Source: RECM01 sp047921215
Lineage (GTDB): Bacteria; Bacteroidota; Rhodothermia; Balneolales; Cyclonatronaceae
Assembly: GCA_047921215.1 (NCBI GenBank)
Contig: JBLRWO010000012.1
Location: 36,353-100,352, forward strand
Direction of reading: 5' to 3'
Length of the DNA stretch: 64,000 bases
Positions 9,047 through 19,100 of the stretch are shown in pieces. The position numbers and the translations under genes were made by a program. The stretch's first letter is position 1. Each line of letters starts with the position of its first letter. The notes under the pieces were generated by a model. It had not been told where the DNA came from. It saw only the letters and a list, made by a program, of their open reading frames with translations, and made no database searches.

Positions 9047-9553
9047 ATGAGATATAAATATATCATATCCGTTTTTTTGCTCTCCCTGATATTCGCTCAA
9101 GCGCCTGCCGCTGGTCAGTCTGTATCTGAGGAGCAATTTACTGCTGTACAGAACTATGAATTCGAATACTGGGATGGTAAACGAACCACCATCAGCGACC
9201 ACAAAGGAAAACTGATACTGCTCGATTTCTGGGAAACCTGGTGCGTACCTTGTATTGCAAGCTTTCCGGCTTATCAGCGTCTTGTAGAAGAGTATCCTGA
9301 CAAGTTCCTGGTTCTCGCAGCAACTCCGGAAATGATGGATGACCAGTCGAGGGTTGAACGGTTTCTGGGTCAGAATGATTACGATTTCCATTTTGTGAGG
9401 GCGGGATCACTCGCGCGCGAACTGAGACTGTCAGGTATTCCATTCAAAATCATAATTGCACCCGATGGCAGCCTGCTGCAAACCGATCGTGGCAGTGGTG
9501 GAGAACAACGGGAATATCAAAAGTTCAAAAAACTTATAGAAGAGCAGTTTTAG
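9047..9553 (+). CDS. Secreted TlpA-like thioredoxin-family protein
   Basis: A 168-aa protein with an N-terminal signal peptide (hydrophobic residues 5-22, cleavage near AAGQS) and a TlpA/ResA-type thioredoxin domain. The redox motif is C66-V-P-C69 in LDFWETWCVPC, and the cis-Pro is probably the Pro in SGIPFKIIIAPDG. Such proteins act outside the cytoplasmic membrane as thiol-disulfide reductases, often in cytochrome c maturation or oxidative protein repair. No cytochrome or CcdA gene lies nearby, so the substrate is unknown. It begins 24 bases after dnaJ and could be read through from that operon. Confidence 0.88.
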   Translation: MRYKYIISVFLLSLIFAQAPAAGQSVSEEQFTAVQNYEFEYWDGKRTTISDHKGKLILLDFWETWCVPCIASFPAYQRLVEEYPDKFLVLAATPEMMDDQSRVERFLGQNDYDFHFVRAGSLARELRLSGIPFKIIIAPDGSLLQTDRGSGGEQREYQKFKKLIEEQF

Positions 9554-9853
9554 AACCGCATTGACGCCCGAATAATCAGCATAATGCGAATATCGATGTT
9601 TTGTCCTGTTAAACACGTAATTGCAGAACCAACAGGCATGCGTGCATTAATACGTGCACTCAAATACAGAACCTGATCGGGTTTGAAAACGGGTTGATCT
9701 ATACTTGCCATTACATTTATGATGGCTGATCGGGGACTTGTCTTATAGTGTAACCGGATGTCAAATGGTTGCGCGTGTAACCACTGCAATTAATTGTTTG
9801 AAGGTAACCTTCCTTGCCATTGTGTTGATTGCAACCGCTGGTTACATTTGACT
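9554..9853. other. 300-base non-coding stretch ahead of the amidoligase cluster
   Basis: No convincing gene is seen. The only long open frame is on the minus strand (9550-9789), starts with TTG, ends at the thioredoxin-like gene's stop and resembles no family I know. The stretch presumably holds the promoter for the 9854-13974 operon, but I could not identify a convincing promoter motif. Confidence 0.4.
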
Positions 9854-10564
9854 ATGCAAAATCAACTTGAACTTGAAATTCTTCCGCAACCCGACGACTA
9901 CTCCTGCGGCCCGACATGCCTTCACTCAGTATACAATTATTTCGATGACCATATCGATCTTAACGACATCATGAACGATGTCACTACGCTGGAAGGGGGT
10001 GGAACACTGGCTGTTATGCTGGCAAATCATGCTTTAAAAAGGGGTTACAGTGCCACGATCTACACGTATAATCTGATTGTATTTGATCCGACGTGGTTTA
10101 ATCTGCGGCGCAAGGAAATAAGAAAAAAACTGGAAGCACAATTACTGGTAAAAACAAATGATAAACTGCGTTTTGCCACAGAATCATACATTGAATTTCT
10201 GCGCCTTGGCGGGCGTCTGAGAATGAAAGATCTTACTGCCGGACTCATAAGAAAGTACCTGAAGAAATCTATTCCTATACTCACCGGCCTGAATGCAACC
10301 TATCTGTATAATTGTGCCCGTGAATATGGCCCCGAAATGGATTATGATGATATCAGGGGAGAGCCTACCGGCCATTTTGTTGTACTCTCCGGGTACAATC
10401 AGACTGATCGTACAGTAACGGTTGCCGATCCTCTGCAGCACAATCCGGCTTTTATGTCGCAATACTACGATGTTGCTATCAACAGGCTTATATCCTCCAT
10501 TTTACTTGGTATTATCACGTATGATGCCAATTTATTAATCCTTGAGAAGGACCGGGTTATTTAG
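9854..10564 (+). CDS. C39-like (papain-fold) cysteine peptidase of an amidoligase cluster
   Basis: A 236-aa protein with a peptidase-C39-like catalytic set. Gln12 and Cys18 sit in LPQPDDYSCGPTC, His174 in GHFVVLSGY, and Asp192 in VADPLQ, the same order as in bacteriocin-processing C39 peptidases. No membrane segment or signal peptide is seen, so it is probably cytoplasmic. I chose the ATG at 9854, because the open frame upstream (from a TTG at 9794) adds 20 residues, among them HCVDCNRW, that do not belong to the family. It is followed after 2 bases by the ATP-grasp ligase. From family knowledge, C39-like proteins next to RimK/GCS2 ligases are predicted to cleave or transfer the peptide-like product. 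The real substrate is unknown. Confidence 0.8.
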   Translation: MQNQLELEILPQPDDYSCGPTCLHSVYNYFDDHIDLNDIMNDVTTLEGGGTLAVMLANHALKRGYSATIYTYNLIVFDPTWFNLRRKEIRKKLEAQLLVKTNDKLRFATESYIEFLRLGGRLRMKDLTAGLIRKYLKKSIPILTGLNATYLYNCAREYGPEMDYDDIRGEPTGHFVVLSGYNQTDRTVTVADPLQHNPAFMSQYYDVAINRLISSILLGIITYDANLLILEKDRVI

Positions 10565-10566
10565 GT

Positions 10567-12039
10567 ATGCAGATAATTATTGTTGTTAATAATCCGGCAG
10601 ACTGGCCTTTCGAACTGCCTGATGTAATGGTGGTGGCAGCCAGAAATTACCTGACAGATCCCTATTACCTGGATCTCAGGAATGTCAAAATATTTAATCT
10701 GTGCCGTTCATACCGGTATCAAAGCACGGGTTACTATGTGTCGTTGCTGGCTGCAGCCCGTGGGCACAAACCAATACCCGGTATAGCAACCATTCAGGAC
10801 ATGAAATTACAGACCATCATCCGAATTGTTTCAGATGAACTGGATGATCTGATTCAGCAGAACCTTAACCCGATCAAATCGGACCGGTATGTACTGAGTA
10901 TCTATTTTGGACGGAATCTTGCCAAAAAGTATGACAAGCTGAGTTCCCATCTGTTTAATCTGTTCCAGGCACCACTGCTCAGGGCTCATTTCGCAAATAA
11001 TGGTCAGCGATGGCAGCTGCAGAGTATTGGCCCTGTGGCAGCTGCCGATATACCTGAAGATCACCTCGATTTTATTGCAGATGCGGCCAGGGACTATTTT
11101 GCGGGAAAACGAAGGGCCATTCCCAAAAAAACCATACCCCGGTATGATATGGCCATATTGCACAGCGAAAAGGAAAAAGCCCCCCCGTCTGATGAAAAAG
11201 CACTCAATAAATTTATCCGGGCAGCTGACCAACTCGGTATCGGCACAGAACTTATTACCAGGGAGGACTATGCCAGGCTTGCTGAATTTGATGGGCTCTT
11301 TATCCGTGAAACAACAAATGTAAACCATCACACCTTCAGATTTGCCAGGAGGGCTTCTGCAGAGGGGCTTGTTGTAATAGATGACCCTGAATCGATACTG
11401 CGTTGTACCAACAAGGTATATCTCGCTGAATTGTTAAACCGCCATGACGTTCCAACCCCTAAAACGGTAATCCTTCACAAGGACAACATCGATAATGTTA
11501 TTCAACAACTGGGTTTCCCGTTAATACTGAAACAGCCTGACGGATCATTTTCACAGGGTGTGGTTAAGATTTCCGACCCGAAGATGATGTTTGAGGAATC
11601 GGAGCGTTTTCTGGATAAATCCGACCTGGTTATTGCCCAGGAATTCATGCCAACCGAATTTGACTGGAGAATTGGCATCATTGACCGGAAACCGTTGTAT
11701 GCATGCCGCTATTATATGGCCAGAAAACACTGGCAGATCATTAAAACAGATGCACGTGGTGGCTACAGTTATGGAAACAATGAAACGGTACCTATCGAAC
11801 TGGCTCCGTCAAACGTAGTGAAGACTGCACTTAAAGCAGCCAATTTGATTGGCGACGGTCTGTATGGTGTAGATATCAAAGAATCTGGCAACAAGTGTGT
11901 TGTGATTGAAGTAAACGACAATCCCAATCTGGATGCAGGTGTTGAAGACCTTATTCTGAAAGACGATCTGTATCTCAGAATTATGCAGGTTTTCCTGAAC
12001 CGGATTGAGGCGCGAAAAGAGGGAAGGGTAAAATACTGA
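10567..12039 (+). CDS. RimK-type ATP-grasp ligase with RLAN N-terminal domain
   Basis: A 490-aa predicted amide-bond-forming ligase. Residues 1 to about 170 match the RLAN (RimK-like ATP-grasp N-terminal) type, with GYYVSLLAAARGHKPIP and TIQDMK. Residues about 280-480 form the ATP-grasp domain: phosphate-binding loop LKQPDGSFSQGV (321-332), adenine-side VIAQEFMPTEFDWRIG, and the Mg-binding end VIEVNDNPN with Glu448 and Asn450. RimK-type enzymes join an amino acid, often Glu, to a carboxylate on a peptide or small molecule. The stop overlaps the next start by one base (TGATG), implying translational coupling. The acceptor and donor cannot be read from sequence. Confidence 0.87.
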   Translation: MQIIIVVNNPADWPFELPDVMVVAARNYLTDPYYLDLRNVKIFNLCRSYRYQSTGYYVSLLAAARGHKPIPGIATIQDMKLQTIIRIVSDELDDLIQQNLNPIKSDRYVLSIYFGRNLAKKYDKLSSHLFNLFQAPLLRAHFANNGQRWQLQSIGPVAAADIPEDHLDFIADAARDYFAGKRRAIPKKTIPRYDMAILHSEKEKAPPSDEKALNKFIRAADQLGIGTELITREDYARLAEFDGLFIRETTNVNHHTFRFARRASAEGLVVIDDPESILRCTNKVYLAELLNRHDVPTPKTVILHKDNIDNVIQQLGFPLILKQPDGSFSQGVVKISDPKMMFEESERFLDKSDLVIAQEFMPTEFDWRIGIIDRKPLYACRYYMARKHWQIIKTDARGGYSYGNNETVPIELAPSNVVKTALKAANLIGDGLYGVDIKESGNKCVVIEVNDNPNLDAGVEDLILKDDLYLRIMQVFLNRIEARKEGRVKY

Positions 12040-13265
12040 TGTCGAAACCTTTAGGTCTTTTTAAGGGCTTTGGCATTGAACTGGAGTACATGATTGTAAG
12101 ATCAGATACCCTTGATGTATATCCTGTAGCTGACGAATTGCTGCGGCAGGTATCAGGGTCGTATGAATCTGAAGTTGAATTCGGTGATATGGCCTGGAAT
12201 AATGAGCTGGCTTTACATGTAATCGAAATTAAAACCAATGGCCCTGTGCCCGATCTTGATGGCCTTGACGTGAAATTTCATTCGCAGGTTAACCGGCTTA
12301 ATACCATCCTGGAAGCATATGGGGCCAGACTGATGCCGGGTGCCATGCATCCCTGGATGGATCCCTGTTCACAAATGAAACTCTGGCCTCACGAATACAA
12401 TCCCATATACGAAGCCTATAACCGCATATTCGACTGCAGAGGACATGGATGGGCAAATCTTCAGAGTACGCATATCAACCTGCCTTTTTCCGGTAATGAA
12501 GAATTTGGCAGGTTGCATGCTGCCATCAGGATGTTAATGCCGGTAATGCCTGCTCTCACAGCATCATCACCGGTAATGGATAATAAAATAAATGGCACAT
12601 TCGATAACAGGCTGACGGTTTACCGTACTAATTCACGCAGAATACCATCCGTAACGGGGCTTGTGGTTCCTGAAGCAGTATATACCCGTGAGGAATATGA
12701 AAATGAGCTGCTCGGAAATATCTATAAGGATATCCGTCCTTATGACCCTGAAGGAATTCTGCAGTATGAGTGGTTAAATTCAAGGGGTGCCATAGCACGG
12801 TTCGACCGGATGGCAATAGAAATCCGGATTCTTGACATTCAGGAGTGTCCGGTAGCCGATCTGGCCACGTCCGCCCTGATAACCGGTGCCCTGAAAGCGC
12901 TGACCCGCGAAAAATGGTCAGGCCAAAATGAACAAAAAAAATGGCCGGCTGATCGCCTTAATAACATTCTGACATCTGTAACAGAGAAGGGTGGTGATTT
13001 TATTTTATCGGATCCGGAATATCTTGAAATGTTCGGGATAAATACAGGGTCTCTTACTGCAACAGAATTCTGGACCTGTTTGCTGAATGACATTTATATT
13101 GCGGATGACAAGTACCGTAAAGCTCTATCTGTAATCCTGAATGAGGGATGCCTCTCCAAACGCCTTATAAAAGCAATAGGACCGGGAACGGACAGTGGCA
13201 GAATCAAGGATGTGTATGAAGAACTCTGTTCATGCCTGAATCATGGAATTATGTTTCTGCCATGA
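12039..13265 (+). CDS. Glutamate-cysteine ligase family 2 (GCS2) amidoligase
   Basis: A 408-aa member of the GCS2 family (YbdK-like carboxylate-amine ligases, glutamine-synthetase fold). The N terminus carries the metal/ATP motif GFGIELEYMIV (Glu14, Glu16), with NNELALHVIEIKT at about 54-66, LMPGAMHPWMDP, and WANLQSTHINLPF before TASSPVMDNK. In other bacteria such enzymes join Glu to Cys or to another amine. Paired here with an ATP-grasp ligase and a C39-like peptidase, it more likely makes a small gamma-glutamyl or related peptide than glutathione, and no glutathione synthetase (gshB-type) gene is visible. The stop overlaps the start of the broken amidohydrolase gene by 4 bases (ATGA). Confidence 0.87.
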   Translation: MSKPLGLFKGFGIELEYMIVRSDTLDVYPVADELLRQVSGSYESEVEFGDMAWNNELALHVIEIKTNGPVPDLDGLDVKFHSQVNRLNTILEAYGARLMPGAMHPWMDPCSQMKLWPHEYNPIYEAYNRIFDCRGHGWANLQSTHINLPFSGNEEFGRLHAAIRMLMPVMPALTASSPVMDNKINGTFDNRLTVYRTNSRRIPSVTGLVVPEAVYTREEYENELLGNIYKDIRPYDPEGILQYEWLNSRGAIARFDRMAIEIRILDIQECPVADLATSALITGALKALTREKWSGQNEQKKWPADRLNNILTSVTEKGGDFILSDPEYLEMFGINTGSLTATEFWTCLLNDIYIADDKYRKALSVILNEGCLSKRLIKAIGPGTDSGRIKDVYEELCSCLNHGIMFLP

Positions 13266-13974
13266 TTACCATTGCAGTTTTACTGGCCTGCGAACACGCC
13301 GGAAACAGTATTCGCGATCGGTTTAAACCGCTGTTTTCAGGGTCTGAAGAACTTCTTAAATCGCATAAGGACTGGATCCTGGTGCACTAAAACTGATAAG
13401 TGGTCTTGCAGATCTGATGGGTGTCCCTGCTTATTACTCGGAGATAAGCAGGATGTTGGTAGAGTTAAACCGGTCAGAAGCTAGCCGGTCATTATTCTCT
13501 GTATTTACTAAAGATCAGCCCGAAGAGGTGAGACAGGAAATTTTAAATGACTACTACTATCCGTTCAGGAAAATGGTGTTTAACCATATCAGCAGAACGG
13601 TTCAGCATGGGGAGTTCATCCTTTATATATACGCACATTCGTTTGCAATTGAGATGAAGGGCGCAATCAGAAATGCGGATATATGTTTACTGCATAATCC
13701 TTCCAGGAAATCCGAAAAAGACATAGCGGCACGTATGGCTGCAAGTCTGCACAGGGATTCCCAACATCTCTGAATCAGGTTTAATTATCCCTGCAGGGGC
13801 AAAACGGATGGTCATACAACGGCACTGAGGGAAAAGTTTGGCCCCGGTGAATATGCCGGGCTGGAACTTGAGGTAAACCAGAAGATACTTTCCGGTAATG
13901 ATACCGGCATCAGTAACATTGCGGCTGTAATAGCCAGGTCTATAGGATCGGCAAACAGTGAACCTGTTTTTTAA
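13262..13974 (+). pseudogene. N-formylglutamate amidohydrolase family gene, broken by a frameshift and an in-frame stop
   Basis: Reading from the ATG at 13262 gives MITIAVLLACEHAGNSIRD, the zinc-binding N terminus of the N-formylglutamate amidohydrolase family, but the frame runs into a stop after GSEELLKSHKDW. One missing base in or next to GGATCC at 13374-13379 explains this. The other frame resumes at once with DPGALKLISGLADLMGVPAYYS and continues with family features (ILYIYAHSFA). At 13771-13773 there is an in-frame TGA, after which the same frame goes on with IRFNYPCRGKTDGHTTALRE, then LELEVNQK, to TAA at 13972. A single C-to-T change of CGA (Arg) would make that TGA; two small compensating indels are an alternative. 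The rest is full length (about 237 codons). The start overlaps the GCS2 stop, so it was the last gene of the amidoligase operon. Sequencing error cannot be excluded for either lesion. Confidence 0.82.
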
Positions 13975-14009
13975 CAAAAATGGAAGAATGCCGGCAAATC
14001 AGGCTGATT

Positions 14010-14642
14010 TTACTCGAAACCGTTAGCAAGGCCGATTTTATTTTTAATGAGCGCGTTCACCATATCTATAGCGACGTGATTTTCACCTCCATGAGGAATA
14101 ATAATATCAGCATATCGCTTTGACGGCTCTACAAATTCCAGGTGCATTGGCCGTACAAATCGCTCATACTGGCTTAATACACTTTCTACGGTTCGCTGTC
14201 TTTCATCTATATCACGCTTTAGGCGGCGCAGCAAACGAACATCGTCATCGGCATCCACATACAATTTAAGGTCCATTAAATCACGCAGATCTTTTTCCGA
14301 AAAAATGAGGATACCATCGATCAGGATAACTTCCCGGGGGGTAATTTTTCGGGTATCTTTTTTACGGATGTGATTCGCAAAGTCATAAATAGGCACATCA
14401 ATGCTGTAACCCTCAAGCAGTGCTTCTATATGACGGATCATTAGCTCCGTTTCGAGAGAGGAGGGATGGTCGAAGTTGTTTTTCGCACGCTCCTCGAACG
14501 GCAGGTGAATGAGATCACGATAATAGGCATCATGTTCCAGGAAGGCAATCTGATTGTCGCTTACTCCTCGCCGGATATGGTTGATTACGGTTGTTTTACC
14601 GGAACCACTCCCGCCAGCCACTCCAATCACAAAAGGTTTCAC
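14010..14642 (-). CDS. udk: Uridine kinase Udk
   Basis: A 210-aa P-loop kinase of the pyrimidine salvage pathway that phosphorylates uridine and cytidine. Walker A is GGSGSGKTT at residues 10-18. Other family marks are EHDAYYRDL, NFDHPSSLETEL, PIYDFANHIR and VILIDGILIF. The length equals that of bacterial Udk. The start is GTG at 14642, overlapping the TGA of the upstream amidase gene by 4 bases (GTGA), so the two are an operon. The 3' end faces the broken amidohydrolase gene with a 35-base gap. Confidence 0.94.
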   Translation of the reverse strand: MKPFVIGVAGGSGSGKTTVINHIRRGVSDNQIAFLEHDAYYRDLIHLPFEERAKNNFDHPSSLETELMIRHIEALLEGYSIDVPIYDFANHIRKKDTRKITPREVILIDGILIFSEKDLRDLMDLKLYVDADDDVRLLRRLKRDIDERQRTVESVLSQYERFVRPMHLEFVEPSKRYADIIIPHGGENHVAIDMVNALIKNKIGLANGFE

Positions 14643-15940
14643 CGCGATATGTTCCGTTCTTTTTGACTTCGTTCAATTTGTTCTTTGTAGTCTCTTACTG
14701 CCCTGAATATAGCTGAAGCAAGAATACTTTGCCCGTAATCGCTGGTAATAAACCGTTCTTCATTTGGATTGCTTATAAAACCCAGTTCCACAAGTACGGC
14801 AGGCATCGAAGCATGATATAAAACCTGGAAACCTGCCTGTTTTACACCTCTTGAGCGCCTGCCGGCCCGCTGCGAAAACTGATGATCGAGTAATCCGGCG
14901 AAATAGGCACTGCTGGCCATATTACCGCTGTTGGCAAGTTCATAGATCATTAACTGTTCCTGGGTTAACTCCACAGCTGATTCATCTTTGTCTTCAAATC
15001 TGATTACACTGTTTTCCCGTTTCATTACTTCGAATGCTTCCTGGGTACGGTGCATCCCAAGTATCCAAACCTCGGTTCCATAGGCATTCCGGCTTCTCAC
15101 CGAGTTGGCATGTATGGAAATAAAGAGGTCTCCCTGAGCACGGTTTCCGATGCGGCCGCGTTCATCCAGATCAACAAACCTGTCGTCCTCACGGGTATAT
15201 ACGACTTTGAGTTCCGGAAGAAATTCATTGATATAGGCTCCTATACGTTTGGCAACCTGAAGGGTCACATCTTTTTCCCTGGTTCCCCTTGTGCCTATCG
15301 ACCCGGGTTCTCTGCCACCGTGACCGGGATCAATAACAATTACTTCGAATTTTAAAGCCTGCCGCTGGTTGAAAAGCCGGTCGAACGCGTCTTCCGGATC
15401 CGGTGTATAAAAAGACAGGGTGTCGGGTTCCGGAATACTTGCCGTAAAATTTCCTCTTCTGATGATCTCTGTCCGTTCTGCCAGCGATACGATTTCATTG
15501 GCATTGGTTCTGGTCAGCGCTATCAAAACATGCCGATTATTTGCATCCAAATAGGTTCTGGCCAGATAGTACTCATTGTCGTTTAACCTGATATCGATCC
15601 CGGTTCCTTCCGGCGATTCTGTAATTACAAACTCTTTTACCGGAGCAACCGGTTCGGGCTTCAGATCAGAATGCGCAACACTCACACCGTTAAAAGTGAA
15701 TTGCAGCAAATCGGTTTCGGGCTGAATTACAGAAAAACGGGCTGGAGCACTATTCAGGTGCAGCCGGATCACATATCCCTTTCCGTCACTTCTTGTGGCT
15801 ACCGAAATTCTTTCAAGTTTTATCTGAGCAAAGGCCGCATCACATAATAACGGGAGAGCACTAATAATGGCGAAAAGTAATAAACCGAATCGTATGATTC
15901 CGGTGGAAAATAGGTCTGCCTGTCTGTTGTGTATCTTCAA
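14639..15940 (-). CDS. N-acetylmuramoyl-L-alanine amidase (Amidase_3, AmiC-like)
   Basis: A 433-aa exported cell-wall hydrolase. Residues about 12-40 are a signal peptide, about 45-140 form a beta-rich AMIN-like domain, and about 195-425 the zinc amidase domain. The zinc site is visible as His in VIVIDPGHGG, Glu in RGTREKDVTLQ and His in DLFISIHANS; the catalytic Glu is in VLVELGFISNPNEE. Enzymes of this class cut the bond between MurNAc and L-Ala during daughter-cell separation. The only possible start is a TTG at 15940, because a stop lies six codons upstream and there is no ATG near the N terminus. It is followed by udk with a 4-base overlap. Confidence 0.92.
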   Translation of the reverse strand: MKIHNRQADLFSTGIIRFGLLLFAIISALPLLCDAAFAQIKLERISVATRSDGKGYVIRLHLNSAPARFSVIQPETDLLQFTFNGVSVAHSDLKPEPVAPVKEFVITESPEGTGIDIRLNDNEYYLARTYLDANNRHVLIALTRTNANEIVSLAERTEIIRRGNFTASIPEPDTLSFYTPDPEDAFDRLFNQRQALKFEVIVIDPGHGGREPGSIGTRGTREKDVTLQVAKRIGAYINEFLPELKVVYTREDDRFVDLDERGRIGNRAQGDLFISIHANSVRSRNAYGTEVWILGMHRTQEAFEVMKRENSVIRFEDKDESAVELTQEQLMIYELANSGNMASSAYFAGLLDHQFSQRAGRRSRGVKQAGFQVLYHASMPAVLVELGFISNPNEERFITSDYGQSILASAIFRAVRDYKEQIERSQKERNISR

Positions 15941-16196
15941 GTTCTCTCGTGGCGGTTATTCTGGATGTGTAAAAAAAGATGCAATAAACATACGAAATCG
16001 GCTGGCATATTTCATTAGTCTTTTAGTGGCATCAATGCATAATAATACGCTTCAGAATCATTTTTAATATATCTGAACGCAATTAATTGCATCTGCTGGA
16101 TATTAATACCACTACAGTGCCTGTACAGAAATGATCAAACTTTCAGGGATTATCATTATTCTTGACACTTATACCCACTACGTCCATCGTACTCCA

Positions 16197-19100
16197 ATGA
16201 GCAAAACATCTCCGACAGAAACTGACATAAAACCGATCTTACCTTCCGGAACGGGCAAAAAGATGATATCCCGAATTGTGAAGGACAGGGGGGAGAGTCT
16301 GTCAGGGTTTCTGACAGTAATAACAAAGATCCATAAAAAGCTTGTAGAGATTCGTTCGGCTGATCATTTTGACTCAAAAGATCTTGATCAACTTGTTGGT
16401 TTACTTCCTGCACAGACACCTGACGCGGATTATAATGCGTTGGCAGACTTGTTCTACAGCAGAATAGAAGATGTATTTCCTTCTGTTAACGAGGTTTTAA
16501 CCCTTTCACAGACTGAACAGTGCTTTGACAGTACCACTGCAAAGAACAGCCGTATCAAATTGATCAGAAAACTAAAAGCCCTGATACGGAATGTTCAGAG
16601 AATTCCTTTTTCACTGTACAACGGACTATTCAGGAAAGGAAGCAGTAAACAAAAGGATTATCCTGTATGGAAACATACGGTTCATCCTGGCAGGGTTGCC
16701 CGGAATGTAATTTATAATGAGAGCCGTTTGCCTGAATCATGGCTTCACAATGACCGGCGCTATTACCGGGAACTGGTGCAGATTTACGAGGATATGTTCA
16801 GACGCCTGTTTGACGCCCATGGCAATTCGGATGTCAGCAGTAACATGAAGACGGCCGGGCGCGAAGTGATACAGTCTGCTGTGGATGCCGTGAAATCACT
16901 TCGAAATAAAGTCAGGCAGGCACTTCAGAACGTGGAGTCGGAATGCCATTTGTTCTCAGTTGAAATCACAGACGCCGTGCACAATACGGCTGCTGTTGCA
17001 GGTACTCTTGAATTTCCCCACAGGTGGTATGACGATAAACGTTTGCTTGGTTCCCGACAGGCAGCTGTTCAAAGAATGAGCAGCTATAACCGCGACTGGC
17101 AAAAAGATTACAACGCCCTCGCCGACAGGGTTCTTGCACTTAAATCACTATATGGATTCTCTGTGAATCTGATTGAGGCTGCCGGTAAACTGCACAAGGA
17201 CATTGACTCACTTTACTCGAAATCGATTAAGATCCCGGTTCAGAGCATATATGAATCCTTTAATATCATTCACAAAAAATTTGATGATAAACGTATAAAG
17301 GGAAACAGAAAAAGTGTCAGGAGTGCAATCGGGGGTCTCAAACAGGAACTGAAGGATGTTGTGATAAATCCCCTTGAAAAACTACTCTCGGGTCTTGCAG
17401 AAAAGGATGAGTTGTTCAACGGAGCTGAAGATTTTATACGTGAAATTGTTGAAGCGACCGTTAAGCTTCCCGGTTCTATTGAATTGATTCAAAACACTGA
17501 TGATGAGCGGGTGCCACCCAAAACGGATACTGAACAAATTGATCTGCAAAGGGCTATTGATGCCTTTGTACGCAGTGATATAATCCGTGATATTAAACCC
17601 GTTTCGTCCCGTATAGAGAAATATATAGCCCGAACAAATCGGGAACTGATTGAACTCGGCAGTATTACGGATGTAAACCTGTCAATGGCAGCCGACGCTC
17701 TTGATGATCCGGAAGCGGAGAACTCCTCGGAAGAAGCATTAAAACTGATCATCGAAAGTCTAGACCGGATTGAGAACCGGATCAAATTCACGATAGAATC
17801 GATTGAATCTGAAAACAAAGAATGCCTGGGCATCATACATTCTCATACCAGTGATGCGACAGACTATCTGATTAATCTTGTTCTGAACAAGGATCTGATC
17901 AACTTAAAATGGAAAACAAGAGAATTTGAGGCGCGAACAAAAGCCATCGGGTGGAAGGAAAACCTGATTTCCAGGAGCCATTCATATACTAAAAAGATTG
18001 TCCTTACCCAGAAAATTGCCGGCAAAAAAGTAACTGTCATTTGGAATAATTTACGTGGTTTCCTGGGTTACAAGGGTAAAGTCGATGATACAATTACAAC
18101 GAATGTGGCCAACTATCTGGCCGAAACGGAACAGCGTATTTCTGAACTGCCGCTCATATACCGAAAACTTTACAGTTTTGAACCCCTGAAAGACAAGCGC
18201 TATCTCACCGGCCGGAACAGCGCTCTGTTGAAATTTGGGAAATCCTGGTTAAACTGGCAAAAAGGCCTTTTTGCCAATACTGTTTTTGTCGGGGAACGCG
18301 GGAGCGGCAAAACGACCATGATCCATATGATTGAGGAAATAACCGAACCGGAAATCGAGCATCTGGTAGTTTGTATGAATTACACCATCAGTGATATTTC
18401 CATTCTGTTAGGGGAGCTCTGCAAAACCCTTTCTATGGAACCGGTTAAAAGCGCCGTCGAATTTATAGACAGTGTAAATGAACTACCGGGAAAAAAGATA
18501 GTCATTCTTGAAGGCTTTCAGAATTTATACCTCAGAAATATAAACGGATTTGATGCCATAGAACGATTTCTGCTGATTTTGAGCAGAACACCAGGAAAGA
18601 TATACTGGGTAGTAACTTCCTCAAGATACGCCTGGAACTATCTGGACAAAGTGCTTAATGTATCGGAATATTTTACGGATATCATTTATTGCGACAGACT
18701 ATCAAACCATGAAATCAGGGATATGATACTGAACCGGCACGCCATGAGCGGCTATGATCTTGTTTTCGAACCCGGTTCGCAAGATATGCAGAGCAGATCA
18801 TACAGAAAACTGGAAGGAAACCCGCAACAACAACAAGAATACCTGTCAGAACGATATTTTGAAAATCTGGCTGAAATTGCAGAGGGGAATGCTACAATAG
18901 CCATCATATACTGGCTTCGTTCTGTAGCCAGAACTGATACCTCCCGGATATATATATCCCAACTGGAAGAAAAAAGGGTACAGATGAGAGCTGATCTTAC
19001 CGAGGATGCCCTCTTTACCCTCGCTGCAATTCTGATGCACGACGATCTTACCGTAGATCAACTGGCGGGGGTATTAAATATGAGTACATCCCGATGCCGG

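Noticed and set aside
9550..9789. A 79-codon minus-strand frame between the thioredoxin-like gene and the amidoligase cluster
   Set aside because: It starts with TTG, overlaps the stop of the thioredoxin-like gene and matches no family I know; left as non-coding.
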